Shown: positions 9,051-16,847, counted from the first letter of the stretch. The stretch is DNA of 64,000 bases from Fidelibacterota bacterium (GCA_947476275.1 CANJPQ010000001.1:220881-284880); one strand, 5' to 3'. Notes: a model not told the origin generated them from the letters alone. Numbers and translations: made by a program.

Positions 9051-10364
9051 CTACCGCGGCTCATACACGGCGTTGGCTTTCATTTCGCGCACGAAAGGTT
9101 TCCATCCGGCCCACATGATCAGCAGCGCCGGAATCGCCACGCCGATCTGCACCGTCGCCATGGCGTGGCCGACGCCGGCCTTGTCGGTGAACACGTGATC
9201 GGTCAGCACGCCCACCATGGTCGGGCCGATCAACAGGCCGAGGAAATTGATCGTCATCAGGTACAGCGCGACGGCTTGCGCGCGCACGATGCCGGGGGCC
9301 ATCACGACCATCGACGCGGACCCCATGCCGGTGCCGATGGCGTTGCCGAAGATCGAGCAGGCGATCAACGCCAGCGCCAACTCGGGCGACGGCATTAGCG
9401 GATAGAGCGTCGCGGCCACGGACGTGAACCCAATCCCGATCCAGCAGGCGCGATAGGTCGGCGCCGACATGCCGCGGGCGATGAACGCGTCGCTGATCAT
9501 GCCGCCCACCACCGCCCCGAGCGGCCCGAACACCAGGTAGTTCACGCCCAGCCAGAACCCCATGGTTTCGATCTGCCATGACCACGTGCGCTGGAACAAC
9601 GCCGCGGTCCATCCGCCGGCATAAGCCGCGGTGGTCACGGCGCACATGCCCAGACCGATCGGGAGATAGGCGGTCCAGCGCGATCCTATGTAGCGCAGCG
9701 CCGCCCAAAGCGAGAGCGCTTCGGTCGGCTCGTCGCCGGCTTTCAGGCGCGCGGGCTCACGGATGCCCATGATCGCCAGCGCCACCAGCAGGCCCGGCAG
9801 GCCCACCGCCAGGAACGCGGCCTGCCAGCCTTCGATGGCGCCGAAGATCGGCACGTCGACCGTGCCCGCCTTGCTCAACATGCCCGAGACTTTGCCGCCG
9901 ACGAGATAGGCCAACCCCGTGCCGACCTGCACGCCGCCCATGTAGATGGCGGTCGCGCGCGCGCGGCTGCCTTTGGGGAACATATCGCCGATCAGCGACA
10001 GCGCGCTCGGCGTCAGGGTCGCTTCGCCCACGCCCACGCCGATGCGCGACAGGAACAATTGCCCGAAGCTACGGCTCAATCCGCACAGCGCCGTCATGAT
10101 CGACCACAACGCCACGCCGGCGACGATGATGTTGCGCCGGTTGAAGCGGTCGGCCATCCAGCCGATTGGCCAGCCCAGGCTGACATAGAAGATCGCGAAC
10201 GCCGGCCCCATCAGCAGGCCGAGCTGCGTGTCGGTGAGTTGCAGGGAGCCTTTGATCGGCGTGATCAACAGCCCCAGGATTTGCCGGTCGATGAACGACA
10301 GGATGTAAGCCAGCGTCAGCAGGGCAACCGCGCACCACGCGCGCAGGGAACTCGTCGAACTCAT
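9051..10364 (-). CDS. Major facilitator transporter, spinster-like
   Basis: A 437-residue membrane protein with about 12 hydrophobic helices. It carries the MFS loop 2-3 motif as GWMADRFNRRNI and the helix-4 motif SRIGVGVGEATLTPSA. The pattern FIDRQILGLLITP near the N-terminus is typical of the spinster-like proteobacterial MFS group, often found in catabolic clusters and transporting lipophilic or acidic small molecules. The substrate is not predictable. It follows the GST gene by 30 bp on the same strand, suggesting one operon. The intervening DNA holds a short tandem repeat. Confidence 0.9.
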   Translation of the reverse strand: MSSTSSLRAWCAVALLTLAYILSFIDRQILGLLITPIKGSLQLTDTQLGLLMGPAFAIFYVSLGWPIGWMADRFNRRNIIVAGVALWSIMTALCGLSRSFGQLFLSRIGVGVGEATLTPSALSLIGDMFPKGSRARATAIYMGGVQVGTGLAYLVGGKVSGMLSKAGTVDVPIFGAIEGWQAAFLAVGLPGLLVALAIMGIREPARLKAGDEPTEALSLWAALRYIGSRWTAYLPIGLGMCAVTTAAYAGGWTAALFQRTWSWQIETMGFWLGVNYLVFGPLGAVVGGMISDAFIARGMSAPTYRACWIGIGFTSVAATLYPLMPSPELALALIACSIFGNAIGTGMGSASMVVMAPGIVRAQAVALYLMTINFLGLLIGPTMVGVLTDHVFTDKAGVGHAMATVQIGVAIPALLIMWAGWKPFVREMKANAVYEPR

Positions 10365-10373
10365 GCGGGCGAT

Positions 10374-10412
10374 ACTTTCACGACAGGGTCACTTTTAAGA
10401 CAGGGGCACTTT
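10374..10412. repeat. Three-unit 17-bp tandem repeat across the GST stop codon
   Basis: Read on the minus strand, AAAGT starts at 10412, 10395 and 10378, a period of exactly 17 bp. The first two units share AAAGTG(C/A)CCCTGTC. The first unit contains the last codons of the GST gene and the others lie in the GST-MFS spacer. It looks like a slippage duplication of the gene end. Confidence 0.7.
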
Positions 10413-11036
10413 CACGACGTGCGTTTGATAGCCGGGGCGCGTCTGCAGCCGCGCGTACCACGCGGCCATGTTCGGGAATTGGCCCTGATCGGCGCCCAGC
10501 GCGAACCAGCGGTGTCCCCACGGGCCCAGCGCGACATCCGCCAGCGTCATGCGCGCCCCGCCAAGGAACGGCTGGGTCCCCAGCGCCGCCTCCACGATCC
10601 GCAGCGCCTTCGCCATGTCCTCGCGCTTGGCCGCCAGCACCGCCGGATCGCGCTGCGCTTCCGGTGTGCGCACGTTCATGATCCAGAATATCCCGGCGTG
10701 CGGCGCGAGCGTGCTCAGCTGCCAATCCATCCAGCGCTCGCACAGGCCGCGCGCTGCGGGGGCCGCCGGATACAGCGCTGTCTCACCGGCCTTGTTGCAG
10801 AGGTAGCGGCAGATGGTATTGGATTCCCAGATGGCGACGCCGCCATCCACCCCACCGTCCAGTAGGGTCGGCACCAACCCGTTAGGGTTGAGGGCGCGAT
10901 AGGCCGGCGTGTCGACCCCGCCATAGGGGCCGCCCACGTCCTCGCGGACGAACGGCAGGTCGAGCTCCGCCGCGGTCCACAGGACCTTCATCACGTTGCT
11001 GGACGTGGTCCGCCCCAGCACCTTCAGTTCGCCCAT
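10395..11036 (-). CDS. Glutathione S-transferase family protein
   Basis: A 213-residue cytosolic protein. The N-terminal thioredoxin-like domain (about 1-85) contains the glutathione-site segments NGLVPTLLDG and WESNTICRYL. An all-helical domain (about 95-210) follows. Family members conjugate or reduce small electrophiles with glutathione. The short N-terminal TTSSNVMKV places the likely catalytic Ser/Thr near residues 10-13. GGGGGG precedes the ATG. It is the first gene of a probable operon with the MFS transporter, which hints at uptake plus processing or detoxification of one compound. Confidence 0.9.
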   Translation of the reverse strand: MGELKVLGRTTSSNVMKVLWTAAELDLPFVREDVGGPYGGVDTPAYRALNPNGLVPTLLDGGVDGGVAIWESNTICRYLCNKAGETALYPAAPAARGLCERWMDWQLSTLAPHAGIFWIMNVRTPEAQRDPAVLAAKREDMAKALRIVEAALGTQPFLGGARMTLADVALGPWGHRWFALGADQGQFPNMAAWYARLQTRPGYQTHVVKVPLS

Positions 11037-11251
11037 GCTGCCCCCCTGGCCGGGCGAGCCTACACGCCCGCGAGACGGTCGAGAACGGCCGGTTTGGACT
11101 TATTTCCGAATTGTGACTCCACGATTCGGGGCGTTTGGTCGGCTGCCCAGGCCTGGACCGTTGGGTACCTTACGGTTGCGTAGCTTCCGGTTGACCTGAC
11201 GCGCCCCCCACAGCACCGTACCCCCGCATTTGGGGGAGGGGGCCACAGCCC

Positions 11252-12226
11252 GTGAGTTTGACCGAGACGTCCGAAACAGCGCGTTTGGCGAAGCTGTTCG
11301 ATTACCAAATCCTCGATACCGCTCCCGAACGCGAGTTCGACGACATCGCCGCCGCCGCCGCACGCCTGTTCAACGCGCCGATGTCGGCCGTCTCCCTGAT
11401 CGACCGTGACCGTCAATGGTTCAAGGCGCGCTATGGCATCGGCGCGAGCGAAACGCCGCGCGACCAGGCGTTCTGCGCACACACGATCAAGGGCGATGAC
11501 TTGTTCGTCGTCGAGGATGCCACCAAGGATCCGCGCTTTTCCGAGAACCCCCTGGTCACCGGCGACCTCAATATCCGCTATTACGTCGGCGCGCCGCTGA
11601 TCACGCCGGACAACCAGCATCTCGGTTCGTTATGCGTGATCGACAGCGCCCCGCGCGCGGCGCCGAACGAAGACCTGCGCAATGTGCTCACCTTGCTCGC
11701 GCGGCTGGTCGTGCGTGAGCTCGAGATTCGCCGTGTCGCCCGCCGTGCCGAACATCAGGCGAAAATGGTCTCGCGGCGCACCGAAGCGATGGTGACACTC
11801 GCCCAAGCCAACAGCCTCCCGGAGATCGCCAAGATCGTCGCCGATAACACCCGCCGGCTCGCCATCGCGGACGTGGCGCGCGTGTCTTTTGGTCACGGAA
11901 CCGATGCGGCCGCGGTTGTTTTGTCGCAGCGTACCGAGGGGGCGTCACTCCCCGCCATCCCATGGGCGGCGCTCGACAGTGCGCTCGGCAACCGGCCCGC
12001 CGGCCAGCCGCTGGCCAAAGCCCCGGCGGACATCATCCTGCCGTCCGGCGGTGCGTGGCTGGGGGTGCGTCTCGGCGGGCCCGGCAGTGGATCGGGCAAT
12101 GCGGTCGCCACCCTCCAGGTCTGGCGCCGGTTGACGGCCAGTTTCACGGAGATGGAGGTCGGCATCCTCACCGACCTCGCGCGGGTCGCCTCCGCCATGG
12201 TCGGCCGGCTTCCCGCCGGTTCTTGA
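11252..12226 (+). CDS. GAF-domain protein without a recognised output domain
   Basis: A 324-residue protein from a GTG start. Residues about 10-155 are a clear GAF domain of the signalling type, with LDTAPEREFDDI, DRQWFKARYG, FCAHTI and GSLCVID. Residues about 170-320 look like a second, degenerate GAF-like sensor with no kinase, cyclase or EAL output. In related proteins this first domain normally sits in front of a histidine kinase or GGDEF module. It may work as a stand-alone ligand sensor or bind a partner protein. The gene diverges from the GST operon across 215 bp. Confidence 0.8.
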   Translation: MSLTETSETARLAKLFDYQILDTAPEREFDDIAAAAARLFNAPMSAVSLIDRDRQWFKARYGIGASETPRDQAFCAHTIKGDDLFVVEDATKDPRFSENPLVTGDLNIRYYVGAPLITPDNQHLGSLCVIDSAPRAAPNEDLRNVLTLLARLVVRELEIRRVARRAEHQAKMVSRRTEAMVTLAQANSLPEIAKIVADNTRRLAIADVARVSFGHGTDAAAVVLSQRTEGASLPAIPWAALDSALGNRPAGQPLAKAPADIILPSGGAWLGVRLGGPGSGSGNAVATLQVWRRLTASFTEMEVGILTDLARVASAMVGRLPAGS

Positions 12227-12283
12227 CACCCCGGCCTGCGAGGTCAACAAACAGTCTCGGATTGCAACCGAGGGAGCCATCCA

Positions 12284-13459
12284 ATGACAGGAACCGTCAC
12301 CGCGCGTGGTCGCGATCTCGCCGCCCGCGTCGAAGCCTTCGTACGGGGCACCGTCATCGGCTTCGAGAAGGACACCCGATGGGACGCCCATGGCCCGTCG
12401 GATGCCCTGGTGCAGGAACTGCGCGGGCTGGCAAAAGCCCAGGGTCTGCTCTCGCCCCACATCCTGCCGGACGGTAACCATCTCAGCCACCAGGACTGCG
12501 CGCTGATTCTTCGGGCCTCGGGCCTGTCGCCGCTCGGGCCGCTCGCGGTGAATGTCGCCGCCCCCGACGAAGGCAACATGTTCCTGCTCTACAAGGCCGC
12601 AAGCCCGGAGCAGAAAAAGCGCTTCCTCGAACCCGTGACCAGCGGGCGCACGCGTTCCGCTTTCTTCATGACCGAACCCGCCGCCGATAACGGCGCCGGT
12701 TCGGATCCCTCGATGCTCAAGACCACCGCCGTCCTCGACGGTAACCACTGGGTCATCAACGGCCGCAAGGCGTTTATCACCGGCCTCGACGGCGCCGGTG
12801 TCGGCATTGTCATGGCCAAAACCGGCGAGGGCGCCACCTTGTTCCTGGTGGATTTACCCGCTGCAGGCATCCGCATCGAACGCGTGCTCGATACCTTGGA
12901 CAGCGCCTCTCCCGGCGGCCATTCGGTCGTGGCGCTCGAGAATCTGCGCGTACCGGCAGATCAAATGTTGGGCAACAGCGGCGACGGCTTCAAGCTCGCG
13001 CAAATCCGCTTGGCACCTGCGCGGCTCACGCACTGTATGCGCTGGCACGGTGCGGCGACGCGCTGCCAGGAGATCGCATCGAACTACGCCGTGAAGCGCC
13101 AGGCGTTCGGCAAACCCCTGATCGACCACGAAGGCGTCGGCTTCATGCTCGCCGACAACATGATCGAACTGAAGCAGGCGGAGCTGATGATCGACTGGTG
13201 CGCCGGCGTCCTCGACACCGGCGCGCCCGGCACCACGGAAAGCTCGATGACCAAAGTGGCCGTGTCGGAAGCCCTGTTCCGCATCGTCGACCGCTGCGTC
13301 CAGGTCATGGGCGGCACGGGCATCACCGGCGACACCATCGTCGAGAAAGTGTTCCGCGAACTGCGCGCCTTCCGCATCTACGACGGCCCGACCGAAGTGC
13401 ACAAATGGTCCCTGGCCAAGAAGATCAAGCGCGAGCTGGTGCCCAAGACTCACACCTAA
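12284..13459 (+). CDS. Acyl-CoA dehydrogenase, ACAD10/11-type
   Basis: A 391-residue flavoenzyme. The FAD-binding middle region has FFMTEPAADNGAGSDPS and WVINGRKAFITG, and the C-terminal helical domain has KRQAFGKPL and QVMGGTGITGD. The active-site segment reads RIYDGPTEVHK, with Asp where classical acyl-CoA dehydrogenases have Glu. That is typical of the ACAD10/11 subgroup. In eukaryotic ACAD10/11 this domain is fused to an APH-like kinase; here the kinase is the next gene, 42 bp away. Those systems act on 4-hydroxyacyl-CoAs through phosphorylation and elimination, so the same chemistry is plausible here by inference. Confidence 0.9.
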   Translation: MTGTVTARGRDLAARVEAFVRGTVIGFEKDTRWDAHGPSDALVQELRGLAKAQGLLSPHILPDGNHLSHQDCALILRASGLSPLGPLAVNVAAPDEGNMFLLYKAASPEQKKRFLEPVTSGRTRSAFFMTEPAADNGAGSDPSMLKTTAVLDGNHWVINGRKAFITGLDGAGVGIVMAKTGEGATLFLVDLPAAGIRIERVLDTLDSASPGGHSVVALENLRVPADQMLGNSGDGFKLAQIRLAPARLTHCMRWHGAATRCQEIASNYAVKRQAFGKPLIDHEGVGFMLADNMIELKQAELMIDWCAGVLDTGAPGTTESSMTKVAVSEALFRIVDRCVQVMGGTGITGDTIVEKVFRELRAFRIYDGPTEVHKWSLAKKIKRELVPKTHT

Positions 13460-13491
13460 AGAGACCCACACCTAACAAGACCCACGCTTAA
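13446..13491 (+). repeat. Three-unit 16-bp tandem repeat across the ACAD stop codon
   Basis: Units of 14 bp, AGAC(T/C)CACACCTAA and a third reading AGACCCACGCTTAA, begin at 13446, 13462 and 13478, a period of 16 bp. The first unit contains the stop codon of the acyl-CoA dehydrogenase gene. The last runs into the AAGGAG ribosome site of the kinase gene. Confidence 0.8.
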
Positions 13492-13501
13492 GGAGTCGCG
13501 C

Positions 13502-14560
13502 GTGAGCGACGACGACAACCTCGGCACCAGTGCCGTCCGCGCCGGCTACAGCTTCGACGAAGCCGCACTCGCGCGCTGGATGGCGGCGAACGTCGCCGGC
13601 TACGTGGGTCCGCTCACCGTGGAACAGTTCAAGGGCGGCCAGTCGAACCCGACCTACAAGCTCGTCACGCCCAGCAAGGCCTACGTCCTGCGCCGCAAGC
13701 CGCCCGGGCAATTGCTCGCGGGCGCGCATGCGGTCGAACGCGAAGCGCGCGTTGTCGCGGCGCTGGAGAAGGCCGCCTTCCCCGTGCCGCATGTCTACGG
13801 CCTGTGCACCGACGACTCCGTCATCGGCACCTGGTTCTACATCATGGATATGGTCGAGGGTCGCATCGTGTGGGACGCCACCTTCCCGGATGTGACGCGC
13901 GAGGCACGCCCCGCATACTTCGACGCCATGAACGACACGTTGGCGCGGCTCCACAAAGTCGACATCGCCGCGGTCGGGCTATCGGACTTCGGCAAGCCGG
14001 GAAACTACTTCGCGCGCCAGATCGGCCGCTGGTCGAAGCAGTATCTCGCCGACGCCGCCGCCGGCCGCGATCCGCATCTCGACAAGCTCGTGGAGTGGCT
14101 GCCGACGCGCATTCCCGCCGGTGACGAAACCACGCTGGTCCACGGCGACTTCCGCGTCGACAACATGATCTTCCACCCGACCGAGCCGCGCGTGCTCGCC
14201 GTGCTCGATTGGGAGTTGTCGACGTTGGGTCATCCGCTGGCGGATTTGTCCTACCAGCTGATGATGTACTACATGCGGCCCGAAGTGATCGCAGGTCTGG
14301 TCGGCGCGGACCTCGCCGCGCTCAACATCCCCAGCGAGGCGGAATACGTCGCGGCCTACTGCAGACGCACGGGCCGCGACGGCATCCCCGACCTCGACTT
14401 CTACATGGCCTACAATCTGTTCCGCTTGGCGGCGATCTTCCACGGCATCAAAGGCCGCGTCATGCGCGGCACCGCCGCGTCCCCGAACGCCAAGAAGCGC
14501 GTCGAAGCCTTGCCCTGGATCGCGGAACTCGCCTGGAAGCAGGCGCAGAAGGTGGGCTGA
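13502..14560 (+). CDS. APH-like phosphotransferase, partner of ACAD10/11-type enzyme
   Basis: A 352-residue kinase-like protein from a GTG start with AAGGAG upstream. The nucleotide-binding N-lobe has KGGQSNPTYKL and YVLRRKPPG. The catalytic loop is LVHGDFRVDNMIF (Asp in HGDFRVDN) and the metal-binding Asp is in VLDWELSTLGHP. This is the aminoglycoside-phosphotransferase fold found fused to acyl-CoA dehydrogenase in ACAD10/11. It also occurs as a separate protein in bacterial hydroxyacid pathways such as levulinate catabolism (LvaA). The linked dehydrogenase makes phosphorylation of a hydroxyacyl-CoA more likely than antibiotic resistance. Confidence 0.9.
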   Translation: MSDDDNLGTSAVRAGYSFDEAALARWMAANVAGYVGPLTVEQFKGGQSNPTYKLVTPSKAYVLRRKPPGQLLAGAHAVEREARVVAALEKAAFPVPHVYGLCTDDSVIGTWFYIMDMVEGRIVWDATFPDVTREARPAYFDAMNDTLARLHKVDIAAVGLSDFGKPGNYFARQIGRWSKQYLADAAAGRDPHLDKLVEWLPTRIPAGDETTLVHGDFRVDNMIFHPTEPRVLAVLDWELSTLGHPLADLSYQLMMYYMRPEVIAGLVGADLAALNIPSEAEYVAAYCRRTGRDGIPDLDFYMAYNLFRLAAIFHGIKGRVMRGTAASPNAKKRVEALPWIAELAWKQAQKVG

Positions 14561-14620
14561 AGCCGCGGTACCTTCCCGGTTGCGATCACGGATCGTTTGC
14601 GTCGCGCACTTGGCCGCGGT

Positions 14621-15451
14621 TCATGCCGCGGTGTGTTCTGCGATCGAGGACGCGGATGCGATGATCGCTGCCAGATCTCTTGGAATTGGCATCGGTCGGA
14701 ACGCGCTGACATTTGCGCCACCGGTATTCCCCTCAGGAACCGCCTTCACTCCCGTCAGGACTGCGGCGCCGATGATGCGGAAAATCTGAGACACCACTTC
14801 TCTCGCGTCACGCTGACGCAATGCCCACGACAGCATTCGCGCATGGACTCTCACGTGCTCAAGCGTCGACGCCTGACCCAACACATGCGCCCGTTCCAAG
14901 TGGCGAAACGCGCCGGCGGCGCTTTCCGCCCACGCCGCAGCTGAAGCGGCAAGTTCCGCATCCACGTGTGGGCGGATTCGACGCCGGAAGCCCAAAGGCA
15001 CCGCACGTTCGCAACTCGCCGACATAGAAGCTTCCCCTCGGCCGGCCCGTGCCAGCACGCCCGATGTCACGCCGCGGCGCAGGAGGGCCGCGAGAAGGGC
15101 GCCGGCCGCCACGTCGTAGGTGAGGCAGAACATAGGCCACCATTCCGGGACGCCGGGATTGGCGATCACGTCACCATGAAAGAAGTCCAATACGCCGTGA
15201 CCCACCAGCGCAGCCACAACGATCCACAGGTTTGTTTTGAAGCCGATGACGGCCGCAGTCACGAATAGCAATGTCACAAGCACTTCGGCAGCTAGGGCCT
15301 CGCGGGAGCCGCCCATCGCGGCGAAGAGATCGTAATACGAAGCAACCACGACCAGCATGACCGGATAGAACACCCGGTCGCGATCAAATCCCACGGCGCG
15401 TGCGAAAACGAACACGCCGAATGCCAGTGCAACACCCACGATGTATTCCAT
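14621..15451 (-). CDS. Membrane protein fused to a DUF3703 domain
   Basis: A 276-residue protein in two parts. Residues about 1-125 hold four or so hydrophobic helices with short loops, including GHGVLDFFHGD. Residues about 160-276 match DUF3703, with HLERAHVLGQ, HARMLSWALRQRD and GNTGGANVSA. DUF3703 is usually a small stand-alone soluble protein found in metal-resistance neighbourhoods, so joining it to a membrane domain is unusual. The start at 15451 was chosen over a start 18 bp upstream because GGGGA sits before it. The gene follows a metallothionein gene by 57 bp, which supports a role in metal handling, though the activity is unknown. Confidence 0.7.
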   Translation of the reverse strand: MEYIVGVALAFGVFVFARAVGFDRDRVFYPVMLVVVASYYDLFAAMGGSREALAAEVLVTLLFVTAAVIGFKTNLWIVVAALVGHGVLDFFHGDVIANPGVPEWWPMFCLTYDVAAGALLAALLRRGVTSGVLARAGRGEASMSASCERAVPLGFRRRIRPHVDAELAASAAAWAESAAGAFRHLERAHVLGQASTLEHVRVHARMLSWALRQRDAREVVSQIFRIIGAAVLTGVKAVPEGNTGGANVSAFRPMPIPRDLAAIIASASSIAEHTAA

Positions 15452-15470
15452 GGTCATTCCCCATTGCATA

Positions 15471-15491
15471 CCCGGGCCGTCTCGGCCCGGG
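15471..15491. promoter_or_regulatory. Strong hairpin between metallothionein and DUF3703 fusion genes
   Basis: A perfect 8-bp stem, CCCGGGCC with GGCCCGGG, and the loop GTCTC. In the direction of the flanking genes (minus) no T-run follows, so it is not a classic terminator. It may stabilise the upstream metallothionein mRNA end or reduce read-through into the fusion gene. On the plus strand it is followed by TTTCT. Confidence 0.5.
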
Positions 15492-15508
15492 TTTCTGCAG
15501 ACACAGCC

Positions 15509-15673
15509 CTAAGACGCAGCATCCGTCGCTTGCGACGAGCAGGCACAGGCTGCGCCGCAAGTGCAGTCGGTACCGCCTGCGCACGGAGCCGATGCCGAGG
15601 CGGCGATGGTTGAAGCGCAGGAGCACGTCTCCGGTGTGCAGGTGCAGGGTTGGCAGTTGCAGCGATCAGTCAT
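15509..15673 (-). CDS. Metallothionein-like Cys-rich protein
   Basis: A 54-residue protein with 11 cysteines, mostly as CxC pairs (C5/C7, C10/C12, C17/C19, C37/C39, C43/C45) plus C31, separated by a Cys-free Ser/Ala linker at 20-30. This two-cluster plan is that of bacterial metallothioneins, which bind Cu(I), Zn or Cd through thiolates. The start at 15673 has AGGAGG five bases upstream; a longer frame from 15724 lacks such a site and adds no cysteine. It lies between an AraC-type regulator and the DUF3703 fusion on one strand. Histidine is absent, which points to thiolate-only, soft-metal binding. Confidence 0.75.
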   Translation of the reverse strand: MTDRCNCQPCTCTPETCSCASTIAASASAPCAGGTDCTCGAACACSSQATDAAS

Positions 15674-15748
15674 TGGAACCTCCTGGGTTTCCGGTTGGCG
15701 GGGACTGATCTGTAGCCCGGTCACGGGGGCGGCACTTGAACGTAAGGG

Positions 15749-16522
15749 CTACGTCACACGCAATGACGCGGGCGCCACGCCGAACATGCGCCGAAAAGTG
15801 CGGCTAAGGTGGGCAGAGTCGGAAAAGCCCGCCTCGTGCGCCGCTTGGGTGAGGGATTTGCCCTCGGTGATGCATTGCACCGCCCGGGTAAGCCGTAACC
15901 ATAGGAGGTAGGTCTTGAACGGTAAGCCGGTCTGCTCCACAAACAGGTGACGCAATCGCGCCGCGGACAGGTTCGTCAGCGCAACGGCGTCGGCGAGGCT
16001 CACGGCGTCTTCCAGTTGCTTATTCGCCCAGGCAATTACCTTGCGGATGCGGAGATCTGGCACCTCCGCGCGCGTATCTCCGGCCATGTGGTCGATGAGC
16101 GCGCGACCCAGATCGGCCAATTCGGCACGGGTTATTTCCGCACCATGAATTGCTTGCGCGATACGTCCGCGGAAGTCGCCCACCATTGTGTGCGGAACCG
16201 CTGCCAATGCCCTGCCATCGAACAGCCGCTTGGCCACAGCGCGACCGGATCGGCTCTCCGGCTCAATAAATAGAAGTGCAATGAGACCTTCGGCCGCAAA
16301 TGTATGGCCGGTGTCGGCTGCGACGGCGACAGCGTCCCCCTCCACCCGTGAGTCAGGTGTGTCGAGTTGAAACTGACCACCCAGGCTCAAGGTGACCTGG
16401 ATGGCGTGATGCGCGTGAAGGTCGGTGGTTCTGGGCTTCTGCGTCGCTGGCGACGTCGCGTTGATCAGCCACAACGCGCCGCCTTCCCACATCACGATCC
16501 GAGCGTGAGCCAGGAGATCCAT
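15749..16522 (-). CDS. AraC-family transcriptional regulator
   Basis: A 257-residue protein. The N-terminal half (about 1-110) is a cupin-like sensor with HAHHAIQVTLSLGG. The C-terminal 100 residues hold the two AraC helix-turn-helix motifs: LADAVALTNLSAARLRHLF, then SLTQAAHEAGFSDSAHLSR followed by FRRMFGV. It is upstream of the metallothionein gene on the same strand with a 75-bp gap and so may regulate that gene. The inducer is not evident from sequence; no cysteine cluster marks it as a direct metal sensor. Confidence 0.9.
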   Translation of the reverse strand: MDLLAHARIVMWEGGALWLINATSPATQKPRTTDLHAHHAIQVTLSLGGQFQLDTPDSRVEGDAVAVAADTGHTFAAEGLIALLFIEPESRSGRAVAKRLFDGRALAAVPHTMVGDFRGRIAQAIHGAEITRAELADLGRALIDHMAGDTRAEVPDLRIRKVIAWANKQLEDAVSLADAVALTNLSAARLRHLFVEQTGLPFKTYLLWLRLTRAVQCITEGKSLTQAAHEAGFSDSAHLSRTFRRMFGVAPASLRVT

Positions 16523-16699
16523 AGGTCAGAATGAAGAAGTAAAAAGATGGTCCACGAATGCCGCCATCGGGTGAAGCGACATCCTATTCCGGATGAGGCC
16601 GCCACTTACACTGCAGCGGATAGGGGGCCCGTGCGTCGCCCCGGACCTCATGGTCAGGCCCCAGAGTGGCAGCGCGGCAAACTGCACACACCGTGTGCT

Positions 16700-16741
16700 T
16701 TGACGAACCGCAGCGCAGGCGCTAATGTTCTCTGTTTGTTC
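16700..16741 (+). promoter_or_regulatory. Sigma70-like promoter overlapped by an SOS box
   Basis: TTGACG (16700-16705), a 17-bp spacer and TAATGT (16723-16728) form a good -35/-10 pair. A perfect GTTC-N7-GTTC (16727-16730 and 16738-16741) overlaps the end of the -10. GTTC-N7-GTTC is the known LexA-binding consensus of alphaproteobacteria, so repression by LexA and induction by DNA damage are inferred. No protein gene lies downstream on this strand. Confidence 0.6.
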
Positions 16742-16847
16742 TTTCACATCGTGAAGATCGTTTCCGGCTTCCGCCGGCGCGAAAGCGTAACGCGTAATCA
16801 CCGCGTAAATGCGCGGTGAGGACCTAAAAATTTCAGGTCTACTTTTT
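16735..16847 (+). ncRNA. Candidate SOS-regulated structured small RNA, copy 1
   Basis: About 113 nt after the promoter at 16700 can fold as successive hairpins: TTCAC/GTGAA (16743-16755), CCGGC/GCCGG (16764-16777), CACCGCG/CGCGGTG (16799-16818) and GACCT/AGGTC (16821-16839). The last is followed by five Ts (16843-16847), as in a weak intrinsic terminator. A second copy with the same promoter plan is present on the minus strand near 51.8-52.0 kb. Both point into the 3' end of a convergent gene; here that is the COG4315-repeat gene, which stops at 16887. A 22-codon GTG-initiated frame exists inside but lacks a ribosome site. The RNA itself is inferred. Confidence 0.45.

Noticed and set aside
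13502..14560. Aminoglycoside resistance gene
   Set aside because: The fold is APH-like, but the adjacent ACAD10/11-type dehydrogenase points to a metabolic kinase.
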